DNA of 52,324 nt from Proluteimonas flavola (GCF_021191705.1 NZ_JAIWPU010000047.1:1-52324); one strand, 5' to 3'. Positions 9,088 to 19,138 are shown, counted from the stretch's first letter. Notes: generated by a model from the letters alone, not told the origin. Program-made: numbers and translations.

Positions 9088-10383
9088 ATGAGCACTCTCC
9101 TCTGGCAGAAGCCCGGCGTCGCCGTCGACACGCAGATCCAGGCGTTCCTCGCCGGCGACGACGTGATCCTCGACCGCGAATTCTTCCTGCACGACATCGC
9201 CGCGAGCGCCGCGCACGCGGAAGGCCTGCAGCGCGTCGGCATCCTGTCGGCCGACGAACTCGACGGACTGATGCGCGAACTGGCCACGCTGGCCGACGAT
9301 TTCCGCAGCGGCACCTTCGTGCTCGACGACCGCTTCGAGGATGGTCATTCGGCGATCGAGGCGCGCCTGACCGAACGGCTCGGCGATACCGGCCGGCGCA
9401 TCCACACCGGGCGCAGCCGCAACGACCAGGTGCTGGTCGCCACGCGCCTGTGGCTGAAGGAGAAGCTCGCGCGCCTGGCCGCGCTGTCGCGCGAGATCGC
9501 GAAGGTCGCACTCGACCGCGCCGAGGCCGAGCGCGACCTGCCGATTCCCGGCTACACCCACATCCAGCGCGCCGTGCTGTCCTCGGGCGGCATGTGGTGG
9601 TCGGGCTGGGCCGAGGCCTTCATCGACGACGCCGTGCGCGCGCAGGACACGCTCGCGCTGATCGACTGCAACCCGCTCGGCACCGCCGCCGGCTACGGCG
9701 TGAACCTCGCACTCGATCGCGACCACACGACGGCCGCACTCGGCTTCGCGCGCCTGCAGGTCTCGCCGGTCTATGCGCAGCTCTCGCGCGGCAAGTTCGA
9801 ACTCGCCGCTCTGGAAGCGCTGGGCAGCGCGACGCTGGACCTGCGTCGTCTGGCCTGGGACCTGTCGCAGTTCACCAGCGCCGAATACGGCTTCGTCGCG
9901 CTGCCGGCGCAGTACACGACCGGCAGTTCGATCATGCCGAACAAGCGCAACCCGGACGTCGTCGAACTGATGCGCGCCACCCATGCCAGCGTCGCCGCGG
10001 CGCGCACCGAGATCGAGCAGCTGCTGTCGCTGCCGTCGGGCTACCACCGCGACCTGCAGAGCTCCAAGGGCGCGATCTTCCACGGCTTCGGCCGTGGTCT
10101 GGCCGCGCTGGAACTGCTGCCGGCGTTGCTGGCGAATCTGGAATGGCGCGAAGACCGCCTGCGCGCCGCCGTCGATTCGGGCATGTACGCGACCGATGTC
10201 GCGGTCGAGGCGGCCATCGCCGGCGTGCCGTTCCGCGAGGCCTACCAGGCCGCCGCGGCCAGCGCCGACACGGCCGGGCAGGGCCGCACGCCGGAGGGCA
10301 GCCTTGCCGCGCGCACTTCGCCGGGCGGCGCCGCCGATCTGCGCCTCGACACGCTGCGCGCGCGCTGGGATGCGCTGGCCTGA
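9088..10383 (+). CDS. argH: Argininosuccinate lyase
   Basis: Splits argininosuccinate into arginine and fumarate, the last step of the pathway. The 431-residue protein belongs to the fumarase/aspartase superfamily: [10 protein letters not shown] near residues 108-117, GYTHIQRAV (the TxxQ region with catalytic His), and the superfamily signature [12 protein letters not shown] near 280-291 carrying the catalytic serine loop. ATG 9088 is preceded by GGAAACCG. It is separated from argC by a REP hairpin, which may alter message stability between the two genes. Confidence 0.95.
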   Translation: MSTLLWQKPGVAVDTQIQAFLAGDDVILDREFFLHDIAASAAHAEGLQRVGILSADELDGLMRELATLADDFRSGTFVLDDRFEDGHSAIEARLTERLGDTGRRIHTGRSRNDQVLVATRLWLKEKLARLAALSREIAKVALDRAEAERDLPIPGYTHIQRAVLSSGGMWWSGWAEAFIDDAVRAQDTLALIDCNPLGTAAGYGVNLALDRDHTTAALGFARLQVSPVYAQLSRGKFELAALEALGSATLDLRRLAWDLSQFTSAEYGFVALPAQYTTGSSIMPNKRNPDVVELMRATHASVAAARTEIEQLLSLPSGYHRDLQSSKGAIFHGFGRGLAALELLPALLANLEWREDRLRAAVDSGMYATDVAVEAAIAGVPFREAYQAAAASADTAGQGRTPEGSLAARTSPGGAADLRLDTLRARWDALA

Positions 10384-10413
10384 CTTCCCGTCTCCATCCG
10401 TAGAGCCGCCGAC

Positions 10414-10671
10414 ATGAAACGCTTCCTCGTCATCGCGATGCGCCGCCCGGGCTTCGATGCATCCGTCATTGCGCCGCACCAGGCCTTCCTCGACGACCTG
10501 CGCGCGCGCGGTCTGCTGGACATGACCGGCGGCTTCGCCGACGGCACTGGCGGCGCGTATCTGCTGAGCGGAATCGGGACATTGGACGAAGCGCAGGCGA
10601 TCATCGCCGCCGATCCGCTGGTCCTGCAGAATGCGAGCGAACTCGTGATCCACGAGTGGAACACCCGCTGA
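10414..10671 (+). CDS. YciI-like protein
   Basis: An 85-residue protein of the YciI family, small alpha-beta ferredoxin-fold dimers with no generally known reaction. Visible family features are the N-terminal strand MKRFLVIAMRRPG, the conserved HQAFLDDLRARGLLDMTGGFADGTGG and the DEAQAIIAADPLVLQ helix. The spacing of 30 bp from argH and 13 bp to proB suggests co-transcription. I cannot assign a function. Confidence 0.8.
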   Translation: MKRFLVIAMRRPGFDASVIAPHQAFLDDLRARGLLDMTGGFADGTGGAYLLSGIGTLDEAQAIIAADPLVLQNASELVIHEWNTR

Positions 10672-10684
10672 GCGCAGCCGACCG

Positions 10685-11833
10685 ATGCACGTGCCCGACA
10701 CCGACGCGTTTCCCGAGCAACCGCTGCCGCCCTGGCGGCGCGCGGTGCTCAAGGTCGGCAGCAGTCTGCTGGCGGCCGATGGCGGCGGCCTGTCGGACCA
10801 GTACGCCGCGGCGCTGGCCGGCTTCGTGCGCGCAAGCCACGCAGCCGGGCGCGAACTCGTCGTGGTGTCGTCGGGCGCGGTCGCCGCGGGCCGCGCGATC
10901 CTGCATGCGAATCTCGCATCCGGCGCACCGATGGCCGAGCGCCAGGCGCTGGCCGCGCTCGGCCAGGCGCGCCTGACCGGCTTCTGGCAGGGCTTCTTCG
11001 AGCGCCCGGTCGCGCAGGTGCTGCTGACCCACGACGACCTGCGCAACCGCCGCCGCTATCTCAATGCACGCGCCACGCTGACCGCGCTGCTGCGCCATGG
11101 CGCGCTGCCGGTGGTCAACGAGAACGACACGGTGTCGGTCGACGAGCTCAAGCTCGGCGACAACGACAACCTCGCCGCGATCGTCGCCGCGCTGGTCGAT
11201 GCCGACGTGCTGTTCATCGCCACCGACATCGATGGCCTGTTTGATGCCGACCCGCGCATCGAACCGCATGCGCGGCCGATGCCCGTCGTCGCCAAGATGA
11301 GCGCGTCCTTGCTGGCGGTCGCCGGCGGCGCCGGCAGCAGCGCCGGCACCGGCGGCATGCGCACCAAGCTCGAAGCCGCGCAGCGCGCCGCGTCGGCCGG
11401 TGTGGCGACGGTGCTGTTCAACGGCCGCCGCCCGGACGTGCTCGACGGCCTCGCGCACGATCGCCTGCGCGGCACCCGCATCCATCCGTTGCGCACGCGC
11501 ATGGCCGCGCGCAAGCACTGGCTGCAGAACGCGCCTGCCGAACCGGGCGCGATCCTCGTCGACAGCGGCGCCGCGAACGCGATGGTGGAGAAGGGCGCCT
11601 CGCTGCTGCCGGGCGGGGTGCTCGCAGCCGAGGGGCAGTTCCGGCGCGGCGATCTGGTGTCGGTGGTGCTGCTCGATGGCGAAGCGCGCGAGCCGATTGC
11701 GCGGGGCGTGACGCAGTACTCGGCCGACGATATCCGCCGGCTGGCGCGGCGGCACTCGCGCGATATCGAAATGACGCTGGGGTACAGCTACGGCGAGACG
11801 ATCGTGCATCGGGATGATCTGGTGCTGGTTTGA
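10685..11833 (+). CDS. proB: Glutamate 5-kinase
   Basis: Phosphorylates the gamma-carboxylate of glutamate, the first step of proline synthesis. The 382-residue protein contains the amino-acid kinase domain (AVLKVGSSLLA near 19-29, VVSSGAVAAGR, VNENDTVS, GTGGMRTKLEAA) and a C-terminal PUA domain (from about 290: GAILVDSGAANAMVEKGASLLPGGV). This length is the kinase-plus-PUA form. It is followed by proA after a spacer filled by a long inverted repeat. Confidence 0.96.
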   Translation: MHVPDTDAFPEQPLPPWRRAVLKVGSSLLAADGGGLSDQYAAALAGFVRASHAAGRELVVVSSGAVAAGRAILHANLASGAPMAERQALAALGQARLTGFWQGFFERPVAQVLLTHDDLRNRRRYLNARATLTALLRHGALPVVNENDTVSVDELKLGDNDNLAAIVAALVDADVLFIATDIDGLFDADPRIEPHARPMPVVAKMSASLLAVAGGAGSSAGTGGMRTKLEAAQRAASAGVATVLFNGRRPDVLDGLAHDRLRGTRIHPLRTRMAARKHWLQNAPAEPGAILVDSGAANAMVEKGASLLPGGVLAAEGQFRRGDLVSVVLLDGEAREPIARGVTQYSADDIRRLARRHSRDIEMTLGYSYGETIVHRDDLVLV

Positions 11834-11864
11834 GGAAGTGGCGACCGCCTGCGGCCATACTCGT

Positions 11865-12011
11865 ACCGTCATTCCGGCAGCTTCTAACAGACGAAAGTCT
11901 GGTCAAGCCGGAATCCATTTGGACGTTGGCCTCTTCGCTCGATGAACGGAGATCAAAATGGATTCCGGCTTGACCAGACTTTCGTCTGTTAGAAGCTGCC
12001 GGAATGACGGT
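11865..12011. repeat. Element with 56-bp perfect inverted repeats
   Basis: The left arm 11865-11920 and right arm 11956-12011 are exact reverse complements over 56 bp, separated by 35 bp. Ends carry the CGTCATTCCGGC motif and the inner part contains AACAGACGAAAGTCTGGTC. The 27916 element has a diverged version of the same inner motif. No transposase is encoded, so it looks like a non-autonomous, MITE-like element in the proB-proA gap. Confidence 0.9.
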
Positions 12012-12120
12012 AGTGAGGCTACAAGTTCTGTGAGAGGACTGGCCGTCAGTTGCCACCGCAAATATCGCGCCCATCTCCGCATCGCGCTAAGTTGTCGCTC
12101 CCCACACCATACCCACGTCC

Positions 12121-13377
12121 ATGCGCGAGATCCGAACCGCCGCCCTGGCCTGCCGCGATGCCGCCGCACAGCTGGCGATGCTCGACACCGGTGCGCGCAA
12201 TGCGCTGCTGCGCGCGATGGCCGATGCGCTCGATGCCAACGCCGACACGATCCTCGCCGCGAACGCGCGCGACGTCGAAGCCGCGCAGGCACGCGGCACC
12301 GCCGGCGCGCTGCTCGACCGTCTGCGCCTCGACAGGCACCGGCTCGCCGCCGTTTCCGCCGCGGTCCGCGAAGTCGCCGATCTGCCCGATCCGGTGGGCC
12401 AGGTGACCCGCGACGACGTGCGCCCGAACGGCATCCGCGTGCGCAAGGTGCGCGTGCCGCTGGGGGTGATCGCGATGATCTACGAGGCCCGGCCGAACGT
12501 GACCGCCGACGCCGCGGCGTTGTGCATCAAGGCCGGCAACGGGGTGATCCTGAGAGGCGGCAGCGAGGCGATCCACTCCAACACCGCGATCGCCGACGCG
12601 TTGCGCGGTGCGATCGAAGCGCAGGGCATCGGCGCCGCCGTGCTGACCCTGGTCGCCGACCTGCGCCGGGAGACCATGCTCGAACTGCTGCAGCTCAGCG
12701 ACATCGTCGATCTGGCGATTCCGCGCGGCGGCGAAGGCCTGATCCGCTTCGTCGCCGAGCACGCACGCGTGCCGGTGATCAAGCACTACAAAGGCGTCTG
12801 CCATCTGTTCGTCGATGCCAGCGCCGATCCGGATCTCGCGCTGCGCCTGCTGCTCGACGGCAAGACCGGCCGGCCCAGCGCCTGCAATGCGCTGGAGACA
12901 TTGCTGGTGCATGCCGATATCGCCGATGCCTTCGTGCCGCGCGCGATCGCTGCGCTGCAGGCGCGTGGCGTTGAAGTGCGGGGCGACGCCGGCATCGCAT
13001 CCCGTGCGGATGGCGTCGTGCCGATCGGCGCGGACGACGATGCGGCCGAGTTCCTCGATCTGGTCATCGCCGCGCGCGTCGTCGATTCGCTCGATGCCGC
13101 GCTCGCGCACATCCAGCGTTTCGGGTCCGACCATACCGAGGTCATCGCCACGCGCGACGACGCCAGCGCCGCGCGCTTCGTCGCCTCGTTGCGTGCGGCG
13201 GTGGTCATGGTCAACGCCTCGTCGCGTTTCAGCGACGGCGGCGAGCTGGGACTGGGCGCGGAGATCGGCATCTCGACGACCCGTCTGCATGCCTACGGCC
13301 CGATGGGCCTGGAAGCGCTGACGGTCGAGCGCTTCGTCGTCGAAGGCGCGGGGCAGGTGCGCAACATCGGCGACTGA
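12121..13377 (+). CDS. proA: Gamma-glutamyl phosphate reductase
   Basis: Reduces gamma-glutamyl phosphate from ProB with NADPH to glutamate semialdehyde. The 418-residue aldehyde-dehydrogenase-fold protein has [21 protein letters not shown] (family signature), the catalytic cysteine in [12 protein letters not shown], and [23 protein letters not shown] near the end. The region just before ATG 12121 lacks an obvious purine-rich ribosome site. The 56-bp inverted repeat in the gap to proB could attenuate read-through. Confidence 0.95.
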   Translation: MREIRTAALACRDAAAQLAMLDTGARNALLRAMADALDANADTILAANARDVEAAQARGTAGALLDRLRLDRHRLAAVSAAVREVADLPDPVGQVTRDDVRPNGIRVRKVRVPLGVIAMIYEARPNVTADAAALCIKAGNGVILRGGSEAIHSNTAIADALRGAIEAQGIGAAVLTLVADLRRETMLELLQLSDIVDLAIPRGGEGLIRFVAEHARVPVIKHYKGVCHLFVDASADPDLALRLLLDGKTGRPSACNALETLLVHADIADAFVPRAIAALQARGVEVRGDAGIASRADGVVPIGADDDAAEFLDLVIAARVVDSLDAALAHIQRFGSDHTEVIATRDDASAARFVASLRAAVVMVNASSRFSDGGELGLGAEIGISTTRLHAYGPMGLEALTVERFVVEGAGQVRNIGD

Positions 13378-13387
13378 GGCGCGGGAT

Positions 13388-13834
13388 TCAGGTCTCGCCC
13401 GGCCGGGACACGGCGAGCGGACGGGCATCGTCGTCGAGCGACACGCTGATGATGCGCGCGCTGCGCAGTTTCCGTGCGAGCGCGGTGGTCGCGCCGAGCG
13501 CGGTCCGCACCGCGTCCTCGTCGATGTCCGCGCGTGGCGTGCGGCGTTCCCTGTTGACGAAACGGGCGCGGTTGTACTCGGCCCAGCCGATCAGCAGCGC
13601 GGTGCAGACCAGGGTGATGACCGGCAGCGCCAGCAGCAGGAACGGTTCGACCTGGTGCCGTGCCATGTACAGCTGGACGAACGCGGAGCGCACGCCGACG
13701 AGCCAGGCGATCAGTGTGACCGCGGGCACCCAGAGCCAGGCGTAGAGGGCCCACGCGGCGGCGGTCAGCATGCTGGCCGCGGTCCGGCGGCCACGGCTGC
13801 GTCGCTGGCTGTGATCGATGATCGGCGGGTTCAT
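13388..13834 (-). CDS. pgaD: PNAG biosynthesis protein PgaD
   Basis: Small inner-membrane subunit that works with PgaC in making poly-beta-1,6-N-acetylglucosamine; in E. coli both proteins bind c-di-GMP. The 148-residue protein has two hydrophobic membrane segments (about residues 21-47 and 63-83) and a positively charged cytoplasmic tail. Sequence identity of PgaD is low in general, so the call rests on topology, size and its place after pgaC (ATGA overlap). It converges on proA, 10 bp away. Confidence 0.85.
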   Translation of the reverse strand: MNPPIIDHSQRRSRGRRTAASMLTAAAWALYAWLWVPAVTLIAWLVGVRSAFVQLYMARHQVEPFLLLALPVITLVCTALLIGWAEYNRARFVNRERRTPRADIDEDAVRTALGATTALARKLRSARIISVSLDDDARPLAVSRPGET

Positions 13835-15090
13835 GCGCGGGCTCCGCGGTCGGGACTGATCCAGACGGCGCGTCGGCGCCGCCGCAGCAGGGTGCGGGGG
13901 AATGCGATCACCGCGGTCATCATGCCGAGCATCCAGAACGCGATCGGATACCAGATGACCCAGTAGAAATGGCGGGCCATTTTCGTTTCGTAGCGGCGTT
14001 CGATCATCAGGCTGGTCGCGAACTGCAGCAGGCAGACCACCCCGAGCACCATGCCGTGCCAGCGCGGCAGGATGGTGTCGACCCGGATCGCGGGCGGCAG
14101 CGTCACGAACAGGCCCACCAGCCACAGCGCGATGATCGCCAGCATGACGTAGGCCCAGGCCAGGCTCAGCAGGTATTCGAGCAGCACGCCCCACATGCGC
14201 CGCTTCTTCCAGCCGAGCGCGCTGCGGCCGTGGCGCAGCAGCACCTCGGCGCCGCCGCAGGCCCAGCGCAGCCGCTGCGACCACAGGCCGCGGATCGACT
14301 CGGGCATCAGGATCCAGCACAGCGCGTTCGGCTCGTAGCGGATGTCCCAGTGCGCGATCTGCAGGCGCCAGGAGATGTCGATGTCCTCGGTGACCATCGT
14401 GTCCGACCAGTAGCCCACGTCGTGCAGCGCGGTGCGCCGGAACGCGCAGATCACCCCGGAGACCGTGAACAGCCTGCCGTAGGTGCGCTGGGCACGCTTG
14501 ATCAGGCCGATGATCGCCGAGAACTCGCCGATCTGCATGCGACCCATCAGCGTCGTGCGGTTGCGCACGCGCGGATTGCCGGTGACCGCGCCGACCCGCG
14601 GGCCGTCGAGCAGGTGGCCGACCATCCAGCGCACCGCGTGCGGTTCGAGCAGGGCGTCGGCGTCCACGCAGACCAGGTACTCGGACGTGGCCGCCAGGGT
14701 CGCGATCCGCAGCGCGTTGGCCTTGCCCTGGTTCTGCGCCAGGTGCACCACGCGCAGCCGCGGATGCTCCGCGACCAGCGCATCGAGCAGTTCGGCGGTT
14801 CGGTCGCTGCTGCCGTCGTCGACGGCGATGATCTCGAAATCGGGATAGACCTGCGCCGACAGCGCGGCGATCGTCGCCGCGACGTGGTCCTCCTCGTTGA
14901 AGCACGGCACCAGGATCGACGCGAACGGCGTCGTGTGCATCGGCGGCGGCGCATCGGGCTTCGGGGCATGGCGTTCGCGGCGCAGGTAGTAGTAGATCCC
15001 GCCGACCATCCAGAAGATCGCCATGACGATCGGATAGAAGAACGCGAAATTGAACAGCCAGGAGATCAGCGGCAGCGTCGACCAGGTCAT
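13831..15090 (-). CDS. pgaC: Poly-beta-1,6-N-acetylglucosamine synthase
   Basis: Inner-membrane processive family 2 glycosyltransferase that polymerises UDP-GlcNAc into PNAG. The 419-residue protein has an N-terminal membrane helix (about 12-36), DDGSSD (91-96), the metal-binding DAD (143-145), TED (234-236) and QRLRW (272-276), then C-terminal membrane helices. All catalytic motifs are intact. It overlaps pgaD by four bases and follows pgaB by two. Confidence 0.95.
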   Translation of the reverse strand: MTWSTLPLISWLFNFAFFYPIVMAIFWMVGGIYYYLRRERHAPKPDAPPPMHTTPFASILVPCFNEEDHVAATIAALSAQVYPDFEIIAVDDGSSDRTAELLDALVAEHPRLRVVHLAQNQGKANALRIATLAATSEYLVCVDADALLEPHAVRWMVGHLLDGPRVGAVTGNPRVRNRTTLMGRMQIGEFSAIIGLIKRAQRTYGRLFTVSGVICAFRRTALHDVGYWSDTMVTEDIDISWRLQIAHWDIRYEPNALCWILMPESIRGLWSQRLRWACGGAEVLLRHGRSALGWKKRRMWGVLLEYLLSLAWAYVMLAIIALWLVGLFVTLPPAIRVDTILPRWHGMVLGVVCLLQFATSLMIERRYETKMARHFYWVIWYPIAFWMLGMMTAVIAFPRTLLRRRRRAVWISPDRGARA

Positions 15091-15092
15091 GT

Positions 15093-16985
15093 TCAACGCT
15101 CCAGGTAGGGCAGTTCGCGCGCCGACATCGCTTCGCGGGCGTCGGGCAGGGCGGGGTGGTCGCGCAGGAAATCGTCGGGGTAGTAGCCCAGGTGCCGGAC
15201 GCCGGCGGCGCGCAGCATCCGCGTCTGCGCGCGCAGCGTCCCGCCCGGGATCGGGCGGCCCGTGCGCCAGTCGACGGTCTGCAGTTCGAACAGGGTCTTC
15301 TCCAGTCCCTGCGGCGATGCCGCGACCGCGGACACCAGTTCGCGCATCCAGCGTTCCGGGTTGGCGGCCTGTTCGAGCTGCGGCATCGCCATCAGCGCGG
15401 TGTAGTCGTATGCGGCGGTGAACGCGTCCAGGCGCTGCGCGAACCAGGCTTCGGCTTCCGGCTCCAGGACCGGACGCGCGAACAGGTTGCGCACGCTGAC
15501 GAGCTTGGGACGCCAGCGTTCGGCCGATGCCTGCAGGGCGCGGGTGAAACCGATCAGTCCCGCCGTGCGGCGTGCGGGATCGCCGTCGCCGTAGCCTGGG
15601 ATCTCGTCGTCGCGCAGGTAGGCGTCGTCGTGGAACAGCAGGCCCTCGAAGTAGCTGTTCCGGGCGAGATCGGCATATACGTCCTCGACGATCGCCAGGG
15701 TCCTCGGGTCGCCGGGATCGAGCCGCGGGATCTCGCCGGGATTGCTGGCGGCGATCTGCAGTTCGCGCTGCAGATCGGCATCCGCAAGCTCGTATCCGAG
15801 CACCGGCAGCCAGGCGAACACCCGGACCTGGGCGCGCGTGCGCAGCTGCCAGGCGACGCGGTTGAACAGGTCGGCGCGCATCGGCAGGTGCCGGTTCGGG
15901 AAGTACAGCGCCTCGGCGGCGCCGTCGCCGTCGGGATCGGCGAACGCCTGCAGGAACACGTGGCTGGGGCCGATGTCCAGGATGCGTTGCACCAGCTGGT
16001 CGAGGTTGCGCGCCATCTGCGCGTCGTCCTCGTCGTAGACGTAGTCCAGGTCCACCTGGATCGCGCGCAGGCCCTTGCGCGACAGGTCCAGGCGCAGCTC
16101 GCCCGCCAGGTCGCGGACGTCGGGATTGTCGTGCATCAGCAGCCGCGCCAGGCTGCCGAGCGTGTCCTGTTCCACGCTGTCCTCGCCCTGCTCGGCCAGG
16201 TCGGCCCGCTGCGAACGTCCCTCGAGATCGAACGACAGCGTCATGCCCATGCCGCGCGCGATCTCGTTGGCGACGCGGTTGTAGGCGGCGTAGGGCCACA
16301 CGATGGCGCGCGGCGCGCGTCCCAGCTGCCGTTCGAGCAGGTCGCGGCTGGTCTGCAGGTCGGTCGCGATGCGGGCGCGCCAGGCGTCCTCGGATTCGTA
16401 GCCGCGGGCCGGGTCCCAGATCCGCGTGACCGCGGCCGGCGTCTGGTTGCCGAACGGGTTGCCCGGCACGCCGCCATGCAGGTCGTGGCTGTGCGAACCG
16501 ACCTCGACCAGGCCGCTGTCCTGCATCTCGCGCAACTGCGCCCAGGTCAGGAAGTCGTCGCGGGTGAAGTCGCGGGGGCCGTAGGGCACGGTCGCGCCCG
16601 GCGGCAGTTCCATCCAGCCGGTCACCGGGGCGACCAGTGCGGGATAGCCGTATGCGCGCAGCAGCGGAAAGACCCGGGTATAGACGCTGCGCAGGCCGTC
16701 GTCGAAGGTCAGCAGCACCGCCCGGTCGGGCAACGGCGCGCGGCCGGCGCGGGCATCAAGCACCGCCTGCACGCTGACCGGCCGGTAGCCGTGCGCGCGC
16801 AGCCAGTCGAGGTGCTGGGCGAAGTGGGTCGTCGAGACCGCATAGGGGTCGGGATCGCCCTTCGGCGCCACGTCGTCGCGGATGTCGTGGTAGCTGAGCA
16901 CCAGCAGCCCGGCCTGCGCGGTCGGCGCCGACAGGCCGAGGGCGAGCAGCAGTGCGACCAGCCAGGACATGCGGACGCGGCTCAT
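15093..16985 (-). CDS. pgaB: PNAG N-deacetylase PgaB
   Basis: Periplasmic enzyme that partly deacetylates PNAG, needed for export through PgaA. The 630-residue protein has a signal peptide (cleavage near AQA/G at 25), a NodB-type deacetylase domain (LSYHDI at 30-35, TFDDG 93-97, SHSHDLHGG) and a C-terminal glycoside-hydrolase-like domain (GLRAIQVDLDYVYDEDDAQ, LLFHDDAYLRDDE). Unlike E. coli PgaB there is no lipobox cysteine after the signal, so it is probably soluble or held by PgaA. The start overlaps pgaA by four bases. Confidence 0.94.
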   Translation of the reverse strand: MSRVRMSWLVALLLALGLSAPTAQAGLLVLSYHDIRDDVAPKGDPDPYAVSTTHFAQHLDWLRAHGYRPVSVQAVLDARAGRAPLPDRAVLLTFDDGLRSVYTRVFPLLRAYGYPALVAPVTGWMELPPGATVPYGPRDFTRDDFLTWAQLREMQDSGLVEVGSHSHDLHGGVPGNPFGNQTPAAVTRIWDPARGYESEDAWRARIATDLQTSRDLLERQLGRAPRAIVWPYAAYNRVANEIARGMGMTLSFDLEGRSQRADLAEQGEDSVEQDTLGSLARLLMHDNPDVRDLAGELRLDLSRKGLRAIQVDLDYVYDEDDAQMARNLDQLVQRILDIGPSHVFLQAFADPDGDGAAEALYFPNRHLPMRADLFNRVAWQLRTRAQVRVFAWLPVLGYELADADLQRELQIAASNPGEIPRLDPGDPRTLAIVEDVYADLARNSYFEGLLFHDDAYLRDDEIPGYGDGDPARRTAGLIGFTRALQASAERWRPKLVSVRNLFARPVLEPEAEAWFAQRLDAFTAAYDYTALMAMPQLEQAANPERWMRELVSAVAASPQGLEKTLFELQTVDWRTGRPIPGGTLRAQTRMLRAAGVRHLGYYPDDFLRDHPALPDAREAMSARELPYLER

Positions 16986-19084
16986 CGGGCACCTCCCCAT
17001 CGCAGCTCGGCATCGAAGGCGACGCGCTGCTCGCGCAGGCCGTCGTAGACCGGGCGCGACCAGGACACGCCGTATTCGAACTCGTGGCCGTCGCGGCGCC
17101 ACAGGTGGCGATAGCCCAGCGACGGCACCCAGTGCGTCCCGTGGCCGCGCTGCCAGTAGGGCCCGGCGGCCAGTTCGAAACGCTGCTGGAACGCGGTCTC
17201 GTAGCGGCGCCAGGTGATGTGGTCCGCACGCAGGCCGAAGGTCGCCGACGCGTCGCGCTCGGGATTGAAGTAGCCGGTGCGGTCGCCGAGCGAGGCGCGG
17301 CTGGCGTAGCCCGAGGCCAGCCCGTCGACCAGCAGGTGCGACCGGGTCAGCAGCCGGCGGGTCGCGTCGACGCCGATCTGGTCGCGATGGTTGCCGTCGT
17401 CGTAGCGCAGCCGGGAGAGGCGTGCGTCGACACCGACCAGGTCGCTCGGCGTCCATGCGGCGGTCAGCGTCAGGCTGTCGGCGGTGATGCCCAGCCGGCG
17501 CGCCTGCAGCGATGCCTCCGGGGCCTGCCGCGCGACCGCGAGGCCGGCCTGCCAGGCATCGGAGAACCGCCAGTCGCCGGCGAGCGTCCACGCAGTCGCG
17601 CCGCGGTCGTCGGCATCGGTGATGCGCGAGACCGTGGCGGACGCGCCGAGCCGGTCATGGCGGTAGTCGCCGCCGAAGCCGGCGCTGCGATAGCGGGTGC
17701 GTGCGGCCTGCGGCCCGTCGCCGGTGCCGAAGTCGGCCCAGGTGTCCCGGGCGAGCACGCCGACGCGCCAGCGGTCGTCGAGCAACGGCGAGCGCACGTC
17801 GATCGCGTAGCCGCCATCGCGACTGCCGAGCGGCGACTGCGGACTGCCGCCGTCGCGTGCACGGCTGCGGCCGCGGTTCGCCGACAGCGTCGCCTGCACC
17901 CCGCGATGGCGCTCGAGATCGGCCGCGACGCGCGCGCGCCTCGGGTCTTCCGGATAGGCCGTATCGAGCGCGGCCAGGGCCTCGCGCGCGGCGTCGATGC
18001 GCTGCAGCGAGGTCAGCGCGCCGACCCGGCCGGCGAGCGCGTCGCGGCTCTGCGGATCGCGCGTCAGCGCCATGTCGTAGCGTTCCAGCGCGGCGCCGGG
18101 CCGGTACCGACGCGATTCGACCGCGCCGATCGCGGCCTGCAGGCCTGGATTCTCCGGCCCGATGCCGCCGAGTGCCTGCAGCATCGAAGCCGCGCGCGCA
18201 TGGTCGTTGGCGTAGGAATGCGCGAGCGCGAGGTTGACGTCCGCGCTGTAGCGGTCCCAGTTCTGGTAGCCGGCGCGTGCGCCCGGCTGCTGCGGCCATG
18301 CCGGTTGCGAGGCGGCCAGTGCCTCGAACAGCGGCATCGCGAGGTCGAACCGTTCCTGTTCCATCCACGCATAGCCGAGCAGGATCCGCGCATCGACATC
18401 GCCCGGCGCGTATTCGACCGCGCGTTCGAGTACCCGCGCCGCGTCCTCGGGGCGCCGCAACGCCAGCAGCGAATCGCCGACCGTGCCGAGGATGTAGGCC
18501 GGCACCTCGATGCCGTCCGCCAGCAGGGCGTCGTAACCGTCGACGACCTGCTGATGCCGCTGCAGCTGGTTGAGGGCGGACAGCGCGTCGACCCGCAGCC
18601 GCGTGCGCTCCCAGTTGGTCTGCCGGGGCGCGTCGCGTTCCAGCCGGCGCAGCGCGTCGAGCGCCGCCGCGGTCTCGTCGAGGCGCTGCGCCGGCGTCTC
18701 CGGTTCCGCGCGGCCCCAGCCGATGGCACGCGCGATCGCATCGCCCTCGATGCGTTCGCGTTCGTGGTCGGCGAACAGCGCGGGCCGTTCGCCGACTGCA
18801 TCGGCGGCGAGCCGGGAACTGCCGAGATCGGCGAGCGTCAGCGCGCGCAGCCGGAACGCATCGTCGTCGTGCGGATGGGTCGCCAGGCGCCGTTCGAGCA
18901 CCTGCAGGGCGTCGCTGTGGCGTGCCTGCTCGCGCAGCCGCGTGGCCACGGCGAACGGACTGGCGCCTTCGGTGGGCTGCGATGCCTTCGCCGGCTGGGG
19001 CACCGGTTGTGCGAGCGCGGGCGCACACAGCGCGGCCAGCAGGGGAAGCGCGAGGGCACGGAGAGAGGGGGTGGCGTCAGGCAC
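16982..19084 (-). CDS. pgaA: PNAG outer-membrane export protein PgaA
   Basis: Outer-membrane porin that exports PNAG. The 700-residue protein starts with a signal peptide (LALPLLAALCAPALA), has a TPR-rich periplasmic part (roughly 40-390), and ends in a beta-barrel with repeated amphipathic strands (for example SLTLTAAWTPSDLVGVDARL and WRRYETAFQQRFELAAGPYW) to an R terminus. It is about 100 residues shorter than the E. coli protein, mainly in the TPR part. The start is GTG at 19084. First gene of pgaABCD; a CRP/Clp-type palindrome lies 39 bp upstream. Confidence 0.9.
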   Translation of the reverse strand: MPDATPSLRALALPLLAALCAPALAQPVPQPAKASQPTEGASPFAVATRLREQARHSDALQVLERRLATHPHDDDAFRLRALTLADLGSSRLAADAVGERPALFADHERERIEGDAIARAIGWGRAEPETPAQRLDETAAALDALRRLERDAPRQTNWERTRLRVDALSALNQLQRHQQVVDGYDALLADGIEVPAYILGTVGDSLLALRRPEDAARVLERAVEYAPGDVDARILLGYAWMEQERFDLAMPLFEALAASQPAWPQQPGARAGYQNWDRYSADVNLALAHSYANDHARAASMLQALGGIGPENPGLQAAIGAVESRRYRPGAALERYDMALTRDPQSRDALAGRVGALTSLQRIDAAREALAALDTAYPEDPRRARVAADLERHRGVQATLSANRGRSRARDGGSPQSPLGSRDGGYAIDVRSPLLDDRWRVGVLARDTWADFGTGDGPQAARTRYRSAGFGGDYRHDRLGASATVSRITDADDRGATAWTLAGDWRFSDAWQAGLAVARQAPEASLQARRLGITADSLTLTAAWTPSDLVGVDARLSRLRYDDGNHRDQIGVDATRRLLTRSHLLVDGLASGYASRASLGDRTGYFNPERDASATFGLRADHITWRRYETAFQQRFELAAGPYWQRGHGTHWVPSLGYRHLWRRDGHEFEYGVSWSRPVYDGLREQRVAFDAELRWGGAR

Positions 19085-19122
19085 AGGCAGGCAACTCGAA
19101 GAGTGGTGTGCAGGGGTGGATT

Positions 19123-19138
19123 TGTGACTTGCATCACA
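19123..19138. promoter_or_regulatory. CRP/Clp-type binding site upstream of pgaA
   Basis: TGTGA-N6-TCACA is an exact match to the CRP-family consensus half-sites with the right 6-bp spacing. In xanthomonads the CRP homologue Clp binds such sites and is released by c-di-GMP. The site is 39 bp before the pgaA GTG, so it may overlap the promoter. Direction of control is not visible. The rest of the spacer, 19139-19466, shows no gene. Confidence 0.65.

Noticed and set aside
8761..11046. 761-codon open frame on the minus strand across argC, argH and proB
   Set aside because: Antisense shadow of three well-supported genes; high GC leaves few stops in such frames. No recognisable domain.
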